Shown here piece by piece: positions 60,683 through 64,000 of a stretch of 64,000 nt of DNA. The notes beneath the pieces are model-generated. The model was not told the origin of the DNA and ran no database searches. It was given only the letters and a program-made list of their open reading frames with translations. The translations under genes and the position numbers were made by a program. The stretch covers positions 32,566 through 96,565 of the forward strand of contig DASWRM010000074.1 in the NCBI GenBank assembly GCA_036403155.1, in the 5' to 3' direction. Each line of letters opens with the position of its first letter. Position 1 is the stretch's first letter. The DNA comes from Gaiellales bacterium. Lineage in GTDB: Bacteria; Actinomycetota; Thermoleophilia; Gaiellales; JAICJC01.

Positions 60683-61467
60683 CCCGCCGGGACGGCCGAC
60701 AGCTCGTCTCCGTCCGCCAGGGGGAATCCCAGGTCGTCGCCGAGGCGCGCGCCGCCGAGCGCCAGCGCTGAACCGGGCGCGAGCTGCACCCGGTGCAGCA
60801 GGCGGCCGAGCGTGGCGGCCCGGTAGACGGTGCCGTCGACGCGCACCGCCGGCTCGGGTTCCCGCAGCGCCTCCTCGTAGTCCCGCCGTGAGTTGACGTT
60901 GCGCAGCGACTCCGGGTGGGGGAGCCCTTCGGCGGCGAGCACGGCGGTGTCCGCATGCTCGGGCAGTGCGGTCGCCCGGCGCTCCCCGCCGGCAAGCAGG
61001 CGATCGACCAGCGGGAGCGCCGACGCGCCATAGGCGCCGGCGAGCGGGTGCAGCCTGCCGGCGAGCTCAGGCACGGCCGCCCCGGAGCCCCCCAGCGCAT
61101 CGGCCACGGCGAGCACGAACGCGGGGTGGAGGAACGGCAGATCGGTCGCGGCGACGAAGATCGCGGCGCACCGGCCGTCGAGCGTCCGCAGTCCTGCGGC
61201 AATCCCCTCCAGCGGTCCGCGGCCGGGCGTTTCGTCGACGGCCAGGAGGACGCCCGGCATCGGCGGCAGCTCCTGCCCCGGCGCGCCGACCACCACCACC
61301 GTCCCCGCGACCCGGCCGAGCAGGCCGGCGACGCGGCGAACCAGGGGCGCGCCATGCCAGTCGAGCGTCGCCTTGGCGGCGCCCATCCGGCGCGAGCCGC
61401 CGCCGGCGAGCACGACGCCTCCCAGATCAGACCGTGGCGGCCCCACCCGACTCCCCGGCCCGTGCAC
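60649..61467 (-). CDS. mobA: MobA-like molybdenum cofactor guanylyltransferase with a beta-grasp-like C-terminal extension
   Basis: 272 residues from GTG 61467 (GTG 61446 possible). LAGGGSRRMG (20-29), the DLPF metal-site region (109-112) and NVNSRRDY (190-197) mark the MobA nucleotidyltransferase. It attaches GMP to molybdopterin to make the bis-MGD cofactor of formate dehydrogenases. Beyond residue 205 there are about 65 extra residues, with LADGDELSAVP near the end, resembling the end of MoaD/ThiS-type ubiquitin-like folds but without a terminal Gly-Gly. The start overlaps selB by 41 nt. Confidence 0.85.
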   Translation of the reverse strand: MHGPGSRVGPPRSDLGGVVLAGGGSRRMGAAKATLDWHGAPLVRRVAGLLGRVAGTVVVVGAPGQELPPMPGVLLAVDETPGRGPLEGIAAGLRTLDGRCAAIFVAATDLPFLHPAFVLAVADALGGSGAAVPELAGRLHPLAGAYGASALPLVDRLLAGGERRATALPEHADTAVLAAEGLPHPESLRNVNSRRDYEEALREPEPAVRVDGTVYRAATLGRLLHRVQLAPGSALALGGARLGDDLGFPLADGDELSAVPAGQVPARRPSST

Positions 61468-62929
61468 GGCGCCGCAGCACCCGCTCGTCGCCCACCCGCC
61501 GCGTGACGCCGTGCGCGTCCAGCGCCTCCAGCAGTGCCTGGGCGTACTTGCGCGAGCACCCCAGCCGGTCCCGCAGCTGCGCGAGCGTCACCGCGCCCCT
61601 CTCGGTCGCGATCTCGACGGCCGCGGCCCGCGCCTGGTCGAACGCGGCCGACGTGAAGGCGAGGTCGCGGCCCGCGCGGACGATACGGCCGGCATCCGCG
61701 AGGTAGGCCGCCGGCGCCTGGTCGCCCGCGGCCAGCGCGGGTGGTGCGAACGGCGGCGACTCGGCCAGCCGCCGCTCGAGCTCGTCGGCTCCCTCGCTCG
61801 AGAGCACGCGGGCCGGGGCAGGTGCGGGCGCCTCGTGAACCGGACGCGGCCGGCCGCTGCGCGTCGGTGACGCGTCGGTCACGGTTCCCCCGGCGATCGT
61901 GGTCTGGGGCGCGGTCAGGCGCAGGATCACGCGGTCTCCGGCGCGGGCCGCCAGCGGCCGGGCCAGCCGCAGCTGTGCCTTCCCCGCACCCCCGGGCGCG
62001 AGCTCCTCGCCGTCGCGAACGGCCACCTTGGCCGGCGTCTCGGACGTGGCGATGTGCACGGTCACCCGTTCCGACCGGCGAAGCGCGTGGGGCGCGTCGG
62101 CAAGCACCATGAGGTCGCAGTCCAGCCGGTACGTCGTCCCGATGCTTCCCGGAGCCGCGAGCGTGGCTCCCCGTCCGATGTCGCGGCGCTCCGCCCCGAC
62201 CAGGGCGAGTGCGACGCGCTGCCCAGCACCCGCCTGATCGACCGGGCGGTCGTGGACCTGGATGCTGCGGACGCGAACCTCGCGCCCGCCCGGCTGGATC
62301 TCGAGACGGTCGTTCGGCCGCACCGTGCCCGACCATAGAGTGCCGGTGGCCACGGTTCCGATCCCGCGCAGGGTGAACACGCGGTCGACGGGCAGCCGCA
62401 CCGCACCGTCGGGCCGGCGGTGCTCCGCTCCCGCGGCCGCCTCGTCCAGCAGCCGTCGCAGCTCGTCCATTCCCGCGCCCGTGCGCGAGGAGACGGCCAC
62501 CCACGGCACGCCCGGAAGCAGGTCCTCGGCCTCGAGGCCGACGACCTCCGCCGTGTCCTCGTCCACGAGGTCGCGCTTGGTCAGGGCGATCACGCCGCGC
62601 TCGAGCCCGAGCATCCGCAGGATGGCGACGTGCTCGCGCGTCTGCGGCATGACGCCGTCGTCGCACGCGATCACGAGGAGGAAGAGGTCGATGCCGGTGG
62701 CGCCGGCCACCATCGTGCGGACGAACCGTTCGTGGCCGGGGACGTCGACGACCGAGAGCCGTCTGCCGGACGGCAGCTCCAGCGGCGCATAGCCGAGCTC
62801 GATGGAGATTCCGCGAGCCTTCTCCTGCGGCAGCCGATCGGTGTCCACGCCGGTGAGCGCGGCGATCAAGGCGGTCTTGCCGTGATCGATGTGCCCGGCC
62901 GTCCCGAGCGTCAGCGGGGCGTCGCTCAC
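61427..62929 (-). CDS. selB: Selenocysteine-specific elongation factor
   Basis: 500 residues from GTG 62929, overlapping the selA stop (GTGA). GTPase motifs: GHIDHGKT (12-19), DVPGHE (62-67) and TKRD (117-120); EF-Tu-like barrels follow. The C-terminal winged-helix part is short: a last domain with TLAQLRDRLGCSRKYAQALLEAL (near 450) is present, but typical SelB has four such domains and about 600 residues. It delivers Sec-tRNA to UGA codons, recognising the SECIS hairpin. Confidence 0.93.
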   Translation of the reverse strand: MSDAPLTLGTAGHIDHGKTALIAALTGVDTDRLPQEKARGISIELGYAPLELPSGRRLSVVDVPGHERFVRTMVAGATGIDLFLLVIACDDGVMPQTREHVAILRMLGLERGVIALTKRDLVDEDTAEVVGLEAEDLLPGVPWVAVSSRTGAGMDELRRLLDEAAAGAEHRRPDGAVRLPVDRVFTLRGIGTVATGTLWSGTVRPNDRLEIQPGGREVRVRSIQVHDRPVDQAGAGQRVALALVGAERRDIGRGATLAAPGSIGTTYRLDCDLMVLADAPHALRRSERVTVHIATSETPAKVAVRDGEELAPGGAGKAQLRLARPLAARAGDRVILRLTAPQTTIAGGTVTDASPTRSGRPRPVHEAPAPAPARVLSSEGADELERRLAESPPFAPPALAAGDQAPAAYLADAGRIVRAGRDLAFTSAAFDQARAAAVEIATERGAVTLAQLRDRLGCSRKYAQALLEALDAHGVTRRVGDERVLRRRARAGESGGAATV

Positions 62930-64000
62930 GGGGGGGCCGCGATACGGTCGACCTGGCCGTCGGTGAGCGTCCGGCAGTCGAGCAGCACGCGTCCCTCCTG
63001 CACCCGCGCGATGACCGGCGGGTCGGCCTTCCGGAAGCGTGCGGCGAGATCGTCACCGCCGGGCAGGGCGCACGCGAAGCTGGGGATCTCGAGCAGCGGC
63101 AGGGCGCCGCCGCCCACCCGGGCCGTCGTCGGGACGACCTCTCCCCCCAGCCGCTCGGCCAGCCGCGCCGCGCGCTCACGGACGCGGTCCGCCGGCTCGC
63201 CCGCCATCCGCAGCACCGGCAGCTGCGCCGTCGCCGCCGCCGGGTTGCGGTACAGCTCGAGGGTCGCCTCCAGCGCGGCGAGTGAGAGCTTGTCGATCCG
63301 CATCGCCCGCGCGAGCGGGTGCCGCTTGACGCGCTCCACCACGTCGGCGCGCCCTACGACGATGCCGGCCTGCGGCCCGCCGAGCAGCTTGTCCCCGGAG
63401 AAGCAGACGAGATCGGCGCCGGCCGCGAGCGCGGCGGCGGCGGTCGGCTCGTCGTGAAGTGGGACGAGCGCGCCCGAGCCGAGGTCGTCGACGAGCGGCA
63501 CGCTCGCGCGGCGCGCGACGGCGACAAGCTCCTTCAGCGTGGGCCGCTCGGCGAAGCCGACGACGCGGAAGTTCGACTGGTGCACGCGCAGGATGAGCGC
63601 GGCGCCCGGACGGTCGTAGTCCGCCGCGCGCGTGCGGTTCGTCGTGCCGACCTCGACGAGGCGCGCGCCGGAGCGTTCGAGCACGTCCGGGATCCGGAAG
63701 CCGTCGCCGATCTCGATCAGCTCGCCGCGCGACACGAGCACGTCGCCGCCTTCCGCGAGTGCGGCGAGCGCGAGCAGCATCGCGGCCGCGTTGTTGTTGA
63801 CGACGATCGCCGCCTCCGCGCCGGTCAGGCGCCGGAGGATCCGCGCCGCATGGTCCTGCCGCGAGCCGCGGACGCCGGCGCCGAGGTCGAGCTCGAGGTT
63901 CGAGTAGCCGCGGCTGATCGCCGCCGCGTGGCGAATCGCCGCCTCGGGCAGCGGCGCGCGGCCCAGGTTCGTGTGGACGACGACGCCGGTCGCGTTCAGC
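62926..64000 (-). CDS. selA: L-seryl-tRNA(Sec) selenium transferase, 5' end outside the window
   Basis: The frame is open to the right edge; about 357 codons are present. Diagnostic motifs: NATGVVVHTNLGRAPL, SRGELIEIGDGFRIP, EVGTTNRT and SGDKLLGGPQAGI, in which the Lys binds pyridoxal phosphate. It converts Ser-tRNA(Sec) to Sec-tRNA(Sec) with selenophosphate. First of selA-selB-mobA; the selenoprotein it serves is not in the window. Confidence 0.95.
   Translation of the reverse strand, partial: LNATGVVVHTNLGRAPLPEAAIRHAAAISRGYSNLELDLGAGVRGSRQDHAARILRRLTGAEAAIVVNNNAAAMLLALAALAEGGDVLVSRGELIEIGDGFRIPDVLERSGARLVEVGTTNRTRAADYDRPGAALILRVHQSNFRVVGFAERPTLKELVAVARRASVPLVDDLGSGALVPLHDEPTAAAALAAGADLVCFSGDKLLGGPQAGIVVGRADVVERVKRHPLARAMRIDKLSLAALEATLELYRNPAAATAQLPVLRMAGEPADRVRERAARLAERLGGEVVPTTARVGGGALPLLEIPSFACALPGGDDLAARFRKADPPVIARVQEGRVLLDCRTLTDGQVDRIAAPP

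Noticed and set aside
62926..64000. tRNA-Sec gene (selC) or any other tRNA in the window
   Set aside because: No cloverleaf with a plausible T-arm (GGTTCNANNCC) and flanking acceptor stem was recognised next to selA or elsewhere.

Overview
The window is a high-GC (roughly 70%), gene-dense bacterial chromosome segment with many GTG and TTG starts, 1-, 4- and 8-base gene overlaps, PurSLQ-type purine genes and a GAF/PucR-type regulator. This fits a high-GC actinobacterium, and the mix of APC permeases, an N-methylglutamate gene set and selenocysteine genes would suit a soil Thermoleophilia-like lineage. That placement is an inference; no rRNA, tRNA or phage gene was seen.

Layout. 1-5.5 kb: the tail of a second glutamate-synthase-like (mgsC-type) gene followed by an unknown 143-aa gene, a small nucleotidyltransferase, then a minus-strand set (IclR regulator, FAD amine oxidase, class C26 gamma-glutamyl hydrolase, NUDIX) and a USP/zinc-ribbon pair. 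5.7-12 kb: two APC permeases, an acyl-CoA-dehydrogenase-like flavoprotein and a GAF-GAF-PucR regulator. 12.3-24.1 kb: the centrepiece, an N-methylglutamate (NMG) operon: gamma-glutamylmethylamide synthetase, three-subunit NMG synthase (mgsABC), four-subunit NMG dehydrogenase (sarcosine-oxidase-like, order delta-alpha-gamma-beta), formate-tetrahydrofolate ligase and a cyclodeaminase-family gene. 24.1-29.5 kb: S9 peptidase, cNMP/CBS/DUF294 protein, a third APC permease. 29.5-45.8 kb: a USP gene, then purine genes purD-purE-VOC, purB-C-S-Q and purL-F-M-N-H, split by a block with STAS, Mn-catalase, polymerase/ligase and a His-rich secreted protein. 45.9-60.7 kb: ABC-2 exporter, a fourth APC permease, EttA, carbonic anhydrase, SthA, MATE, GMC oxidoreductase, a second His-rich exported protein, a GH10 lipoprotein and MsrB. 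60.6-64 kb: selA-selB-mobA on the minus strand, selA running off the edge.

How it works together. Methylamine (or a methyl group released from larger N-methylated compounds) can be ligated to glutamate, transferred to give N-methylglutamate, and oxidatively demethylated to methylene-tetrahydrofolate. The folate genes at the operon end can release formate with ATP gain. The selA/selB/mobA genes at the right edge are what a selenocysteine- and molybdopterin-dependent formate dehydrogenase needs, though no such enzyme is in the window. The alpha subunit of the NMG dehydrogenase keeps eight cysteines for two [2Fe-2S] clusters, so it looks like an electron-transferring dehydrogenase and not an O2-using oxidase. 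The operon is preceded by four ATCAC elements at an exact 11-bp period and a 9-bp inverted repeat.

Two genome-style features recur. Many stand-alone genes have a TANNNT-like hexamer 6-9 nt before the start codon, predicting leaderless mRNAs. A REP-like palindrome with a conserved internal mismatch occurs six times in three intergenic spacers.
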